Positions 11,701 through 26,700 of a stretch of DNA of 64,000 bases are shown here, piece by piece. The stretch is from the NCBI GenBank assembly GCA_944989445.1, contig CALYLW010000016.1, positions 4,781,765-4,845,764 of the forward strand, read 5' to 3'. The stretch is from Ampullaceana balthica. Taxonomy: Eukaryota; Mollusca; Gastropoda; Lymnaeidae. The notes under the pieces were generated by a model. It was given only the letters and a program-made list of their open reading frames with translations. It had not been told where the DNA came from and did no database searches. A program made the translations under genes and the position numbers. Positions within the stretch are counted from its first letter, which is position 1. Every line of letters begins with the position of its first letter.

Positions 11701-14700
11701 TTTATCTGAAGGACCGCTCACAGCTTGCAATTGAAACAGCAATTGTTAGAAGAATTTGCAGTGAAATGTGCAGATTCGGAAATACGTCATCTCCATATGA
11801 AACAATAAAACCAAAAAGATCTAAAGGAGTTTCCAATAGGATTTCAGTCCGGGTACTGAGATGTATTTTGCAGTCTAGGATTTCTGTGCACAATTCGTGA
11901 TTATTGACGTCAGTATCGTAGAAATTTCCAAAAATCTAAGCACTTTTGACGAGGTGTATCGACCTTTATCTACGCGAGAACAGTTATGAATGATGTCTAG
12001 TTAAAATCCAAATTTGGTGTTTAGGTTTCTTAGACATAAAAACCGTATTGATATCTCATGTCGGAGTCTATCAATTACGCTGTTCATAACAGGTGCAATT
12101 TCTTCTTCTGCAGAAAGTCCTGCACCTTTTGCTAACTTTCCAGGCATCTTCCGATGTCGTCTAATCCTTCCGTCAACCTCGATTCCTCAAGTTGTGCATC
12201 TTGTTTTTCTATTGTCTACCTTAACTTAGCTCAAATTATCGCGAATATTGACACGTTTTTGCTCCAGCTGTTCAAGATTATATGCTGCTTCCTTGAAATT
12301 CATCGTAGAATCCTGCAACCGTTTCTGGACACGATCAATTTCCCCAAGTGTGATGTTCCAGAAATGTAACAAAACTAGGAGGTTAAAGTTTAATATACCC
12401 GCCAGCAAAGTTTCTGCATCACTTCTCGTGTCCGGCGTCATAGTTGCATCTTCTGATAATTTTTCCATCAGCCCTACTAGGTCATCTAGTCCTTCCTAAA
12501 TGGCTTTAACAGCTTATGATCGTGCACCCCAGCGTGTTTCAGATTCCCTCTTCATTGTGATTGGCACACGTCTTTTTAATTCCTCCAACGAGTTGTTGAA
12601 TGAGAGAAAAACAAATATATACTTTCAACTGTTCAAAAAAACACGATTAACAACTAGATCCTGTTTAGCTGAGTGTACTCCTGGTAAGTTTAAGCTGTGG
12701 TTGATTCGGTTGACGAACAATGGTCTGTGATTTCTGGCACATATTCGCTGTTGAAGGTCGGATATATGCCCAGTCATTACATCAGCATTGTCTGATTTGT
12801 CATACCATTGTGACCGACAGTCGGCTAGCGGTTTGTTAGCAGATTTCAGTTTTTATACAATTCTTTCAAGGCTTGCTGCGTCTTTGGAATGTATCTGAAT
12901 AAAACCTAAAAAATGATCTTTTGATGGTTACATTTTTAGTTTGAAAATCCACATCAACAAATCTGATGACTTGAGAGAACTGTTCCTGATGTACTATATA
13001 GGGTGTTGAGTAAGTTACCGTTTGTTTTTCTCTCCCTAATTTTACTCAACAGCTGATTCCTTACAGTCGATCTAAGAAGGTGGATAAATTCATTTGGACT
13101 TCCGATGATGAATAAGATACTGAGCCTGGAATTTCTCGGGAATTTTGTAGGTGTTTTTCTATCAGTTGATCATACTGAGCAACGAGTTTAATCACAGAGA
13201 AAACTTTTCCAACATTTTTATCCTCGTCCTTATGCAGATGTACCTCCTGGCCACGCAGTGCCGAATTTTGTGAAACTAGAAACTTAATACAGGTAATTAT
13301 TCTTTTCAAAATATCGCGCCAACGTTGTTTTTTCATTTGAATTTGAGCTTGGATTTGTGGAAGTATAATTTGTTTACTAGTAGAATGGCACCCCTTAATG
13401 CTCAATGGGAGCGCCAAAATCGTTCTTACAACTGTTTTATAACGAAGATATTTGTTGAGCTCAAAAATTCAATCTTGCAAACGTATTTAGGACACATACG
13501 TTTACATCAAAATAAAATTAAATAATTAGTTTTAATACTCATTTTGGCGCCCCCTAACGTGGCGCCCGGGGCCATATGTCCCCCATGCCCCCCCCCGCGC
13601 TACGCCACTGAAGTAACTAATATTGAAATATGTAAAATGCTTTCATTTAAATACACTGCCTACATACTCATCATTTTGACAATAATTGTTATGATTCTGC
13701 TGAGCTAACTTTGAAATATAGTTAGTGGCAGCTTGTTGTAGGGCCTAGATGCTATTCTGTCAGATGCTTGTTACTAGCTACTATTCCGAGCAGTGCTCGA
13801 TGCTATTCTGTCAGATGCGTGTTACTAACTACTATTCCGAGCAGTGCTCGATGCTATTCTGTCAGATGCGTGTTACTAGCTACTATTCCGAGCAGTGCTC
13901 GATGCTATTCTGTCAGATGCGTGTTACTAACTACTATTCCGAGCAGTGCTCGATGCTATTCTGTCAGATGCGTGTTACTAACTACTATTCCGAGCAGTGC
14001 TCGATGCTATTCTGTCAGATGCGTGTTACTAACTACTATTCCGAGCAGTGCTCGATGCTATTCTGTCAGATACTTGTTACTAGCTAATATTCCGAGCAGT
14101 GCTCGATGCTTTGATTTTTTGAACATCATTGTGAAGTGCAAAGATTCATAGAAGCAGGTTGTATCGAAAATGGCTAAAAGTCTGTAATTAGTTTTGTTAC
14201 CTTGGTGACATTTCAACTAATGATATAAAGTGCTACCTCGAGATACGAAATTTATCCATTCTGGGATGGCTTTCGTATCTTGGATTCTTCGTATATTGAA
14301 GTATTCTTATCTCAAGGTACCACTGTACTTCTGGCACGAGTCTCCAGAATCCATCACAGATTTTGACTTGTATATCATCACTAAACCCTGATCTTCCTGT
14401 AAATTTAATAACTTCATCATTTCAGTAGCACAAGTTTCCATAACAATCCTTTTGGGAATATGGAAAACGTCTTAGATTGCATTTCTCGTCAATGGATTCA
14501 TGAGAAAAGTGTAACAGGTTTCTAATTGGTGCGCTTCATTAAAGCCGACTTGGAAACATCATAATAAAACTATGTTAATTTGTCTTCATGTTACCTCAGA
14601 CCGACAAGCCCACGAGATAGTGCTTTATACGCCCTGAAAGAAGGGAAGAGAGGTGCATCTCAACCACCCCCCAGCCCCACAATGTCAGATAATCCAGAAT

Positions 14701-17700
14701 ACTTAACGTCCCTAACTCCTTCCTCCCAGCCCAACATTGTCAGATAATCCAGAATACTAACGCCCCCACCCCCCAACCACGTCGAACAACTAAAATCTTC
14801 GTACAAATAGAAAACTTATTTTAACCCATTTAACACATGGAGTTGATAAAGCCACGAAACAATAAATTGTATGTACTACACATCACCTATAATAGATTGT
14901 ATGTACTACACATCACCTACAATAGATTGTACGTACTACACATCACCTATAATAGATTGTACGTACTACACATCACCTATAATAGATTGTATGTACTACA
15001 CATCACCTATAATAGATTGTATGTACTACACATCACCTATAATAGATTGTATGTACTACACATCACCTATAATAGATTGTATGTACTATACATCACCTAT
15101 AATAGATTGTACGTACTACACATCACCTATAATAGACTGTACGTACTACACATCACCTATAATAGATTGTATGTACTACACATCACCTATAATAGATCAT
15201 GTACTATAATACATCATGTCTGCCATTTGTCAGAGACGAAGCTCATGCGAGGGGTTAATCTAACCGACGAGTTAACCATCAAGGTGATTTATAAGTCCGT
15301 GAATGTTATAAATGTCTGTGCATGAGAGGGCAGAGAATTAAAATAAGAATTAGAATGAATCCATAAATTTAACATCAAACACATGACTGTGAACACATGT
15401 TTTGTTCATGAAGTCATTCATTTACCGGCCATTCATTTCGTTTTACTGACACATCAAAGACACATAGAACTGATGTTGGGAAAACCGGTCTCCAAACACA
15501 AAAATGGTACTGTAAAGAATGACAAAGTGCATGATAATATCATTTGACGCTTTTCTTATTTTTGGTACTCTTTGCCGCTGGATAAGATGGCCTCGGGCGA
15601 GAGAGTGAGATCGACGAATTGCGCAACTCCTTCTCACTTAAATCCAAATCACCGCGCAAGTCACTTTTGTCATCCATCCCATACCAGCGGTCTACAACCC
15701 TCGGATGACTAGAGTGGTCCTCGTCGTATCGACGGACGAACGAACTCTTGGTAATCTTTAGCCCTGGTGGTAATCTTCTGGTAAAGTTTGGTCAATTACG
15801 TATCCGCATGGCGAGTAATGAGAACATATTACATTTGGAGAGAGAAACACGTAAACAAAGTGACATGTTGAGATGTCCAGAAGGTGAAGGTTAAGAAACA
15901 GTGTTGACACATATCACGAAAGTCAACAGAAGGTAGTACGTTTAGACACGACCATCTGTGATAGAAGGCTCACAAAGATCTCTGTCGTCCTGTGATAGAA
16001 AGCTCACAAAGATCTCTGTCTTCCTGTGACTGAAGGCTCACAAAGATCTATGTCGTCCTGTGATAGAAAGCTCACAAAGATCTCTGTCGTCCTGTGATAG
16101 AAAGCTCACAAAGATCTCTGTCTTCCTGTGACTGAAGGCTCACAAAGATCTCTGTCGTCCTGTGATAGAAAGCTCACAAAGATCTCTGTCTTCCTGTGAC
16201 TGAAGGCTCACAAAGATCTATGTCGTCCTGTGATAGAAAGCTCACAAAGATCTCTGTCTTCCTGTGATTGAAGGCTCACAAAGATCTCTGTCGTCCTGTG
16301 ATAGAAGGCTCACAAAGATCTCTGTGGTCCTGTGATAGAAAGCTCACAAAGATCTCTGTGGTCCTGTGATAGAAGGCTCACAAAGATCTATGTCGTCCTG
16401 TGATTGAAGGCTCACAAAGATCTCTGTCTTCCTGTGATAGAAGGCTCACAAAGATCTATGTCGTCCTGTGATAGAAAGCTCACAAAGATCTCTGTCTTCC
16501 TGTGATTGAAGGCTCACAAAGATCTCTGTCGTCCTGTGATTGAAGGCTCACAAAGATCTCTGTCTTCCTGTGACTGAAGGCTCACAAAGATCTATGTCGT
16601 CCTGTGATAGAAAGCTCACAAAGATCTCTGTCTTCCTGTGATTGAAGGCTCACAAAGATCTCTGTCGTCCTGTGATAGAAGGCTCACAAAGATCTCTGTC
16701 TTCCTGTGATAGAAGGCTCACAAAGATCTCTGTCGTCCTGTGTCGAAGCGAATCAAGGAAAGAATCTTATAACTGAAACAAGTTAAATGACGTTTAGTTG
16801 ATCCACGTTGTAAGAACTGACTTCAATATAATATGTAATGTATTTAAACGGTCTTAACAGTCCCTTACGAAAGTTCCCTGTGTGGATGGACACAGAAGGT
16901 ATTCTCTAGGGGTGAACTTTTTTAAGCCAACTGACCACAGTTGTGTAATAGTCTTACATGCCAGGACTAAGAAACTAGCAGAAAACTCTCAAGAGTAATT
17001 TAACACTAAGTTTTTGGTCAGACAGCGTTTAGCATATTCGGATCACATGAACAGTTAGCGATATATAAGATATAATCACGGTGGTCGAGTGGCATGCGCA
17101 CTGGGTTGACGTACCCATGGTCACTGGTTCGAAATTCAGTGAATGCTGGGATTTTTTCCAGAGGCCAAGGGCGTCCTTGAGTCGAACCAGCTCCGAATGG
17201 GTGCGTTGATATGTGAAATACAGAGAGGTGGAACTCAATTCGATTCAAATAAATAGTTTAATTTAATGAAATCTCTAGCTTGACGATATCTGTTGGAAAT
17301 GTGCGGCCAGACATCGTCACGATTGTACAGTAGATAGACATTGTCATGTTTGTACAGTAACCAGACATTGTCATGTTTGTACAGTAGCCAGACATTGTCA
17401 TGTTTGTACAATAGCCAGACATTGTCACGTTTGTACAGTAGCCAGACATTGTCATGTTTGTACAGTAGCCAGACATTGTCATGTTTGTACAGTAGCCAGA
17501 CATTGTCATGTTTGTACAGTAGCCAGACATTGTCAGGTTTGTACAGTAGCCAGACATTGTCAGGTTTGTACAGTAGCCAGACATTGTCAGGTTTGTACAG
17601 TAGCCAGACATTGTCATGTTTGTACAGTAGCCAGACATTGTCAGGTTTTTAAAGTAACCAGACATTGTCATGTTTGTACAGTAACCAGACATTGTCATGT

Positions 17701-20700
17701 TTGTACAGTAGCCAGACATTGTCATGTTTGTACAGTAGCCAGACATTGTCAGGTTTGTACAGTAGCCAGACATTGTCATGTTTTTACAGTAGCCAGACAT
17801 TGTCAGGTTTGTACAGTAACCAGACATTGTCATGTTTTTACAGTAGCCAGACATTGTCATGTTTGTAGAGTAGCCAGACATTGTCAGGTTTGTACAGTAG
17901 CCAGACATTGTCATGTTTGTACAGTAGCCAGACAATGTCATGTTTGTACAGTAGCCAGACATTGTCATGTTTGTACAGTAGCCAGACATTGTCAGGTTTG
18001 TACAGTAACCAGACATTGTCATGTTTGTACAGTAGCCAGACAATGTCATGTTTGTACAGCAGCCAGACATTGTCAGGTTTGTACAGTAGCCAGACATTGT
18101 CAGGTTTGTACAGTAGCCAGACATTGTCAGGTTTGTACAGTAACCAGACATTATCATGTTTGTACAGTAGCAGGACATTGTCAGGTTTGTACAGTAGCCA
18201 GACATTGTCAGGTTTGTACAGTAGCCAGACATTGTCATGTTTGTACAGTAGCCAGACATTGTCATGTTTGTACAGTAGCCAGACATTGTCAGGTATGTAC
18301 AGTAGCCAGACATTGTCATGTTTGTACATTAGCCAGACATTGTCAGGTTTGTACAGTAACCAGACATTGTCATGTTTGTACAGTAACCAGACATTGTCAT
18401 GTTTGTACAGTAAACAGACATCGTCATGTTTGTACAGTAGCCAGACATTGTCAGGTTTGTACAATAGCCAGACATTGTCACGTTTGTACAGTAGCCAGAC
18501 ATTGTCATGTTTGTACAGTAGCCAGACAGTGTCTTGTTTGTACAGTAGCCAGACATTGTCAGGTTTGTACAGTAGCCAGACATTGTCAGGTTTGTACAGT
18601 AGCCAGACATTGTCAGGTTTGTACAGTAGCCAGACATTGTCATGTTTGTACAGTAGCCAGACATTGTCAGGTTTGTACAGTAACCAGACATTGTCATGTT
18701 TGTACAGTAACCAGACATTGTCATGTTTGTACAGTAGCCAGACATTGTCAGGTTTGTACAGTAGCCAGACATTGTCATGTTTGTACAGTAGCCATACAAT
18801 GTCATGTTTGTACAGTAGCCAGACATTGTCAGGTTTGTACAGTAGCCAGACATTGTCATGTTTTTACAGTAGCCAGACATTGTCATGTTTGTAGAGTAGC
18901 CAGACATTGTCAGGTTTGTACAGTAGCCAGACATTGTCATGTTTGTACAGTAGCCAGACAATGTCATGTTTGTACAGTAGCCAGACATTGTCATGTTTGT
19001 ACAGTAGCCAGACATTGTCAGGTTTGTACAGTAACCAGACATTGTCATGTTTGTACAGTAGCCAGACAATGTCATGTTTGTACAGCAGCCAGACATTGTC
19101 AGGTTTGTACAGTAGCCAGACATTGTCAGGTTTGTACAGTAGCCAGACATTGTCAGGTTTGTACAGTAACCAGACATTATCATGTTTGTACAGTAGCAGG
19201 ACATTGTCAGGTTTGTACAGTAGCCAGACATTGTCATGTTTGTACAGTAGCCAGACATTGTCATGTTTGTACAGTAGCCAGACATTGTCATGTTTGTACA
19301 GTAGCCAGACATTGTCAGGTATGTACAGTAGCCAGACATTGTCATGTTTGTACATTAGCCAGACATTGTCAGGTTTGTACAGTAACCAGACATTGTCATG
19401 TTTGTACAGTAACCAGACATTGTCATGTTTGTACAGTAAACAGACATCGTCATGTTTGTACAGTAGCCAGACATTGTCAGGTTTGTACAATAGCCAGACA
19501 TTGTCACGTTTGTACAGTAGCCAGACATTGTCATGTTTGTACAGTAGCCAGATATTGTCATGTTTGTACAGTAGCCAGACAGTGTCATGTTTGTACAGTA
19601 GCCAGACATTGTCAGGTTTGTACAGTAGCCAGACATTGTCAGGTTTGTACAGTAGCCAGATATTGTCATGTTTGTACAGTAGCCAGACATTGTCATGTTT
19701 GTACAGTAGCCAGACATTGTCAGGTATGTACAGTAGCCAGACATTGTCAGGTTTGTTCAGTAGCCAGACATTGTCATGTTTGTACAGTAGCCAGACATTG
19801 TCAGGTTTGTACAGTAGCCAGACATTGTCAGGTTTGTACAGTAGCCAGACATTGTCATGTTTGTACAGTAGCCAGACATTGTCAGGTTTGTACAGTAACC
19901 AGACATTGTCATGTTTGTACAGTAACCAGAAATTGTCATGTTTGTACAGTAGCTAGACATTGTCAGGTTTGTACAGTAGCCAGACATTGTCAGGTTTGTA
20001 CAGTAACCAGACATTGTCATGTTTGTACAGTAGCCAGACATTGTCAGGTTTGTACAGTAGCCAGACATTGTCAGGTTTGTACAGTAGCCAGACAATGTCA
20101 TGTTTGTACAGTAGCCAGACATTGTCATGTTTGTACAGCAGCCAGACATTGTCATGTTTGTACAGCAGCCAGACATTGTCAGGTTTGTACAGTAGCCAGA
20201 CATTGTCAGGTTTGTACAGTAGCCAGACATTGTCATGTTTGTACAGTAGCCAGACATTGTCATGTTTGTACAGTAGCTAGACATTGTCATGTTTGTACAG
20301 TAGCCAGACATTGTCAGGTATGTACAGTAACCAGACATTGTCATGTTTGTACAGTAGCCAGACATTGTCATGTTTGTACAGTAGCCAGACATTGTCAGGT
20401 ATGTACAGTAGCCAGACATTGTCATGTTTGTACAGTAGCCAGACATTGTCATGTTTGTACAGTAGCCAGACATTGTCTTGTTTGTACAGTAGTCAGACAT
20501 TGTCAGGTTTGTACAGTAAACAGACATTGTCATGTTTGTACAGTAACCAGACATTGTCATGTTTGTACAGTAACCAGACATTGTCATGTTTGTACAGTAG
20601 CCAGACATTGTCATGTTTGTACAGTAGCCAGACATTGTCAGATTTGTACAGTAGCCAGACATTGTCATATTTGTACAGTAGCCCGAGATTGTCATGTTTG

Positions 20701-23700
20701 TACAGTAGCCAGACATTGTCATGTTTGTACAGTAGCCAGACATTGTCGTGTTTGTACAGTAGCCAGACATTGTCATGTTTGTACAGTAGCCAGACATTGT
20801 CATGTTTGTACAGTAGCCAGACATTGTCATGTTTGTACAGTAACCAGACATTGTCATGTTTGTACAGTAGCCAGACATTGTCATGTTTGTACAGTAGCCA
20901 GACATTGTCAGGTTTGTACAGTAGCCAGACATTGTCATGTTTGTACAGTAGCCAGACATTGTCATGTTTGTACAGTAACCAGACATTGTCAGGTTTCTAA
21001 AGAAGCAAGACACTGTCATGTTTGTACAGTAGCCAGACATTGTCATGTTTGTACAGTAGCCAGACATTGTCAGGTTTCTAAAGAAGCAAGATATTGTCAT
21101 GTATCTACCGGCTACCGCATTCATCTTACCAGGCATTATAGACTTAGTAGGCTTGTAAACAGTGACTTAGTTAAACTGTTGTAGAGACTGGTCTCTAGTG
21201 ACTTCGTTGAACTGTTCAACAGACTGATCTCGTCTCGATATATGGCGTTTCTTTACTTGTAAACCTAAAATCCCCTAATTTCATATTTAGAAAAACCAAG
21301 GACGAACAATTAATGATATGTTACTACTGACGAAAGTGTATAAAGCTTATTTCTTCCAACAATTAGTGATATTTTACTACTGACGAAGGTGTATAAAGCT
21401 TATTTCTTCCAACAATTAGTGATATTTTACTACTGACGAAGGTGTATAAAGCTTATTTCTTCCAACAATTAGTGATATTTTACTACTGACGAAGGTGTAT
21501 ATAGCTTATTTCTTCCAACAATTAGTGATATTTTACTACTGACGAAGGTGTATAAAGCTTATTTCTTCCAACAATTAGTGATATTTTACTACTGACGAAG
21601 GTGTATAAAGCTTATTTCTTCCAACAATTAGTGATATTTTACTATTGACGAAGGTGTATAAAGCTTATTTCTTCCAACAATTAGTGATATTTTACTACTG
21701 ACGAAGGTGTATAAAGCTTATTTCTTCCAACAATTAGTGATATTTTACTACTGACGAAGGTGTATAAAACTTATTTCTTCCAACAATTAGTGATATTTTA
21801 CTACTGACGAAGGTGTATAAAGCTTATTTCTTCCAACAATTAGTGATATTTTACTACTGACGAAGGTGTATAAAGCTTATTTCTTCCAACAATTAGTGAT
21901 ATTTTACTACTGACGAAGGTGTATAAAGCTTATTTCTTCCAACAATTAGTGATATTTTACTACTGACGAAGGTGTATAAAGCTTATTTCTTCCAAGAATT
22001 AGTGATATTTTACTACTGACGAAGGTGTATAAAGCTTATTTCTTCCAACAATTAGTGATATTTTATTACTGACGAAGGTGTATAAAGCTTATTTCTTCCA
22101 ACATTTAGTGATATTTTACTACTGACGAAGGTGTATAAAGCTTATTTCTTCCAACAATTAGTGATATTTTACTACTGACGAAGGTGTATAAAGCTTTTTT
22201 CTTCCAACAATTAGTGATATTTTACTACTGACGAAGGTGTATAAAGCTTATTTCTTCCAACAATTAGTGATATTTTACTACTGACGAAGGTGTATAAAGC
22301 TTATTTCTTCCAACAATTAGTGATATTTTACTACTGACGAAGGTGTATAAAGCTTATTTCTTCCAACAATTAGTGATATTTTACTACTGACGAAGGTGTA
22401 TAAAGCTTATTTCTTCCAACAATTAGTGATATTTTACTACTGACGAAGGTGTATAAAGCTTATTTCTTCCATAAATCGTTTATTTCCCTAAATTGATCAG
22501 TTATGATCTTGACTCTGGGTAAACACACGAGCGTATTTGACTCTGGGTAAACACACGAGCGTATTTGACTCTGGGTAAACACACGAGCGTATTTGACTCC
22601 GTGGCCATAACGTCCTATATTTATTGCAATCCGCCCAGGCATAAATCTGTCTAGCACTGACCTACTTCCTTTTGTTGGTGTCTACGTCAGTCATTGGTGC
22701 GAGGTCTAATCTTTACTCTCGTCAAGTCTCGCGTTATTGTGACGTCAAGTCATGACGTGATACAGGAAGTGGTACATCCAGGCAGATACAGCAACTAAGT
22801 ATAGGTACTTTTCTAGGATAAATTAGGTCATCCAAGTACGTTACACTCTCTAACCCAGTGGTTCTCAACATGTGGTCCGCGGACCACTAGCGGTCCGCGG
22901 AAATGGGCCTAGTGGTCAGCGAGCAAAGGCTGAAATTTTAATTTTTAAAAATTAAAAACACGAAAATGCATATATGTTGTCCCTTTTTTAATATATTGAT
23001 AAATTTTAATCACTCGATGGCAATAATATAGTGCCAAAACAATATGTTTTGATTCTATGTATAATTTTAGCCGAAATCACATGATGTCACACTAGATTCT
23101 AGACTTCTATAGTTGTTATTAACATTCAAAAATAATTCTTTGAAACCATTAAGTAAATTAGCCTTAAATCGATACTACAATTATTAAAGTAATAAATTAA
23201 TTAAATTGATTGACACGTGGATAAATTTGTAAATAAAAAAAACATAAGGACAACAATGATGATTCCACATACTCATACTCACAATCTGTGTGTGAATCAA
23301 ATGAAGTTCCGGAGAAAAAAAAGACGAATATACGACTGTATGATGAAGAATATTCGCGCTTTGGATCATTGTAAATTATCAATCCAGATCAGTGGCGTGG
23401 CGTGGGTATGTGCCGTTCGGGGCAGAACCCAATTTTGCCGTCCCTCCCCCCTCCCCCCACAACAACAATGTTAATGCTATAAATAAAATATAGTTTTTAT
23501 TACAAAGTAATAATATGGACACTATACATTTCTTATATTAGAAATAAAAAGAAAAGCTTTCATTTTTTAAATAACATCTAGGTTTTCTGTTTTTCCTCAT
23601 GGCACAACCTTTCAAATATCAATGCTTGTCAGTCTTAACATGCTCAACAGCAAAAATAACTATAGATTAGTCAATCTTGTTGCATTCATCATTAAACCTA

Positions 23701-26700
23701 ATCAACTTTTCATTAACTTCATTTGAGAGAATCTACTTTAACACCTTGCAATACATTACTTAAGACAGTTGTTCAAATTAATGATATCATTTTAGGCAGG
23801 GTAACTTCGAGCCTATATATCTGAATAAATCTGAATAAATCAATTGATCTTGAATTTATTAATTATTTTTTTTGTAAACCCGTTAGGTAAATATTCTTTT
23901 GTTTGACAATGGCATGTGAGATATTTGGAATTTTCGAATTTACAGTCAACATTTTAAAATCGAGTAGATTAGTTGGCGTACGAATATCTTATCTGCTTTC
24001 CATACTATATATAACCTTATATATAACTGCCAACGATACATAACTGCCAACTATATATAACCTTATATAACCTTATATAAACTTATATAACAGCCAAAAC
24101 CTCACATGAATTTCTTCAGTAATCTCACCTTATGATGAATACAACTTTCGTCTCAACTGTTTTCCAACATAACATGGATACATATTCGCTTTTAACTCCA
24201 ACAATTTTTCTCTCGTTCCTTGATTGGAATGTTCGATTACAAAGATGAGATGAGATCTTCACATAAAATTTTAGCTAATGTGAAACCATCCTTTAAGTAT
24301 TCCATTTTTTTGTTTCTCTGTGGGCAGCCCCTTCAAAGCATTTTTGGTCACTATACGTGTGTACATCATTTCTGGTCACTATACGTGTGTATATCATTTC
24401 TGGTCACTATATGTGTGTATATCATTTCAGGCATCATGTTTCCAAATGTCAAACATAAATTAGAAAATAAAAATATTTCATTGCAACTAACAAAGTTCCT
24501 GCGTCTGTTCATGTGTTGAGCTTTTCGTCTAACCTCTGTCAGATTTTCTATAGATTTCAAAGTAACCTTAAAATGGCTCCATGTTTTAATAGTCACTATT
24601 TTGTATCCTGAATTCTGTTTCATGCCTTGCTTGTAGAAGCAGTTAGATATTCCCAAAGGTGCATGAACATGGAAAATAATGCGTAACAACTTTCTAGTGT
24701 ACTAAAATACTTAGAGAATTCGTTTCATTTGGAGTAGCATCTAAAGTTGACATTATAAACAAATTAAGTTTAATGAATTGTTTGAGCGAGATGTGACATT
24801 GAGATGTTATGTTTTTTGGGTTGCTGTTCTGGCTTACTTGGCTTTTTTGAAGAGCTGAATAAATTTAATTTATCTCTGCAAGGAAAGCAGACACATTTAA
24901 TTACTCTAAGTCCGTCGAAAGGGGGTGGCCTCTACGGGGCTCGGCGGATGAGTAAGGTCGTGGGGCACGGACCTGACCGCGACTCGGCGGCCTGAAACCA
25001 ACTACTCCCGGCAGGCAATGCCAAAGTCCGATATGTTAGGTGTTAGGTGCTAGTCACATATGATTACAGTCGCTGTACGGATCTTAGACAAAGCATCTTA
25101 AATGCATTGTCGATGATGAAAACCAAAGTACCCGTTGAGGGTCGGGTAAATCCGAAGCGACCGTTTCGTCCCCCTCAATTTTACTAGCAACGCTATTGAG
25201 CGGTGCCGGTTTAGGGCCAGGAGCGCCAGCACGGATTAGCAAAAGGTACCGCGAAGAAGGCAGCGGACGCCAGCTCTGAGGAAACCTTCCAGTGGGGGTT
25301 GCACCCTAGGTAGGTCATTGATGATCCCCCGCATTGCGGCGATCCTAACCATTGAGACTCGTATGCTTTGCTGGGGTGGCGCCGAAGTGGTAGCGGGTCG
25401 TAGTAAGGCAATTCCACCCCTCCTTGTGAGGTCAACTTAGTGGGAGGCATCCTCGACTTTCTGTCTTAGATGCCCAGGTGGCCGCTTCAGAAGCGACCGC
25501 TCCGGGGGGGTTTTCCCAGCTGTCACGTCCTTTTCTGGGGGAGGGGGCCAGATAGCTGGGAGGGTCTTCCAGGAAGACCCATGAAGAGCACTAGGCTCGG
25601 GGCTTCTGATTTTCTTCCACATGTAGGATCAATTACTCTAAGTGACAAAGTGTCTGCTTTTACGAAAAAGCTTGATCTTCGTAAGAAAAGGCTGAAAACA
25701 ATACACATTTGATGAATTTGGTTTCTGACAATATTCAATCACCGCAGGATTGATGTGACGTATCCTTGACGAGGTGATTTGAACATTCAGACTTGACCGC
25801 ATGTTTCCAGTCCGCTTATTGCACACATTAACTCATTACATTTACCAACATCGAATTTAAACCAATTCATTGATCTGACCAGCTAAACTACTTTGATTAT
25901 GTTACATCATAAAGTGAGGCGATACTACTTTGATTATGTTACATCATAAAGTGAGGCGATACTACTTTGATTATGTTACATCATAAAGTGAGCTTGTTCA
26001 AATTTTGGAGTACTTAGAACTGTCTCAGAAAGCTTTTAAAATACTTTTACCCTTTGCAACATCATATATTTGTGATTGTGGATTTTCTGCATTGGTTTCA
26101 ATCAAAACAAAACATCGTTCTCGACTTGAAGTTAAAGATAACCACGATGGAGTTTTTCAAGTAGTACACCTTGTTTGGATATAATGTGCTACATTGTACA
26201 AGCTCAAGGCTTGCACTAAATAAACTAATCTAGCAGTTTACTAATGCTAAATACTGTTTATGACTTTAAGTTTTTTTTATAGTAGGGTAAGCAATAAGAT
26301 TTTTTTATAGTGAACAATAAAAATTGAATAATGCTATAAATATAAGACGAATATAAGTGACATTTGTACGTTACAAATAAAAGGTGTTACGATCTGTTTC
26401 AAGGAATTACGATCTGTTTCAAGGTGTTACGATCTGTTTCAAGGAATTACGATCTGTTTCAAGGTGTTACGATCTGTTTCAAGATGTTACGATCTGTTTC
26501 AAGGTGTTACGATCTGTTTCAAGGTGTTACGATCTGTTTCAAGGTGTTACGATCTGTTTCAAGGTGTTACGATCTGTTTCAAGGTGTTACGATCTGTTTC
26601 AAGGTGTTACGATCTGTTTCAAGGTGTTACGATCTGTTTCAAGGTGTTACCATCTGTTTCAAGGTGTTACCATCTGTTTCAAGGTGTTACCATCTGTTTC

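Larger units (their letters stand above)
23270..26190 (+). pseudogene. hAT transposase remnant (ZBED5/SCAND3-like family), N- and C-terminal pieces
   Basis: At about 23290-23370 a frame reads VPEKKKTNIRLYDEEYSRFG, which resembles the conserved start after the BED finger of such transposases. At about 26010-26150 another reads LPFATSYICDCGFSALVSIK and then TKHRSRLEV, the C-terminal dimerisation motif. Between them lie foreign inserts and a 37-bp triplication. The coding region is long dead. Confidence 0.75.

Noticed and set aside
15951..16742. CRISPR-like regular repeats
   Set aside because: Repeats are directly tandem with no unique spacers, and the sequence is eukaryotic. The same holds for the other arrays.
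17258..21136. Open frames of 200-460 residues on both strands with a methionine-rich nonapeptide repeat
   Set aside because: These are a periodicity effect of the 27-bp minisatellite. Several overlapping frames are equally open, which argues against selection for any one.
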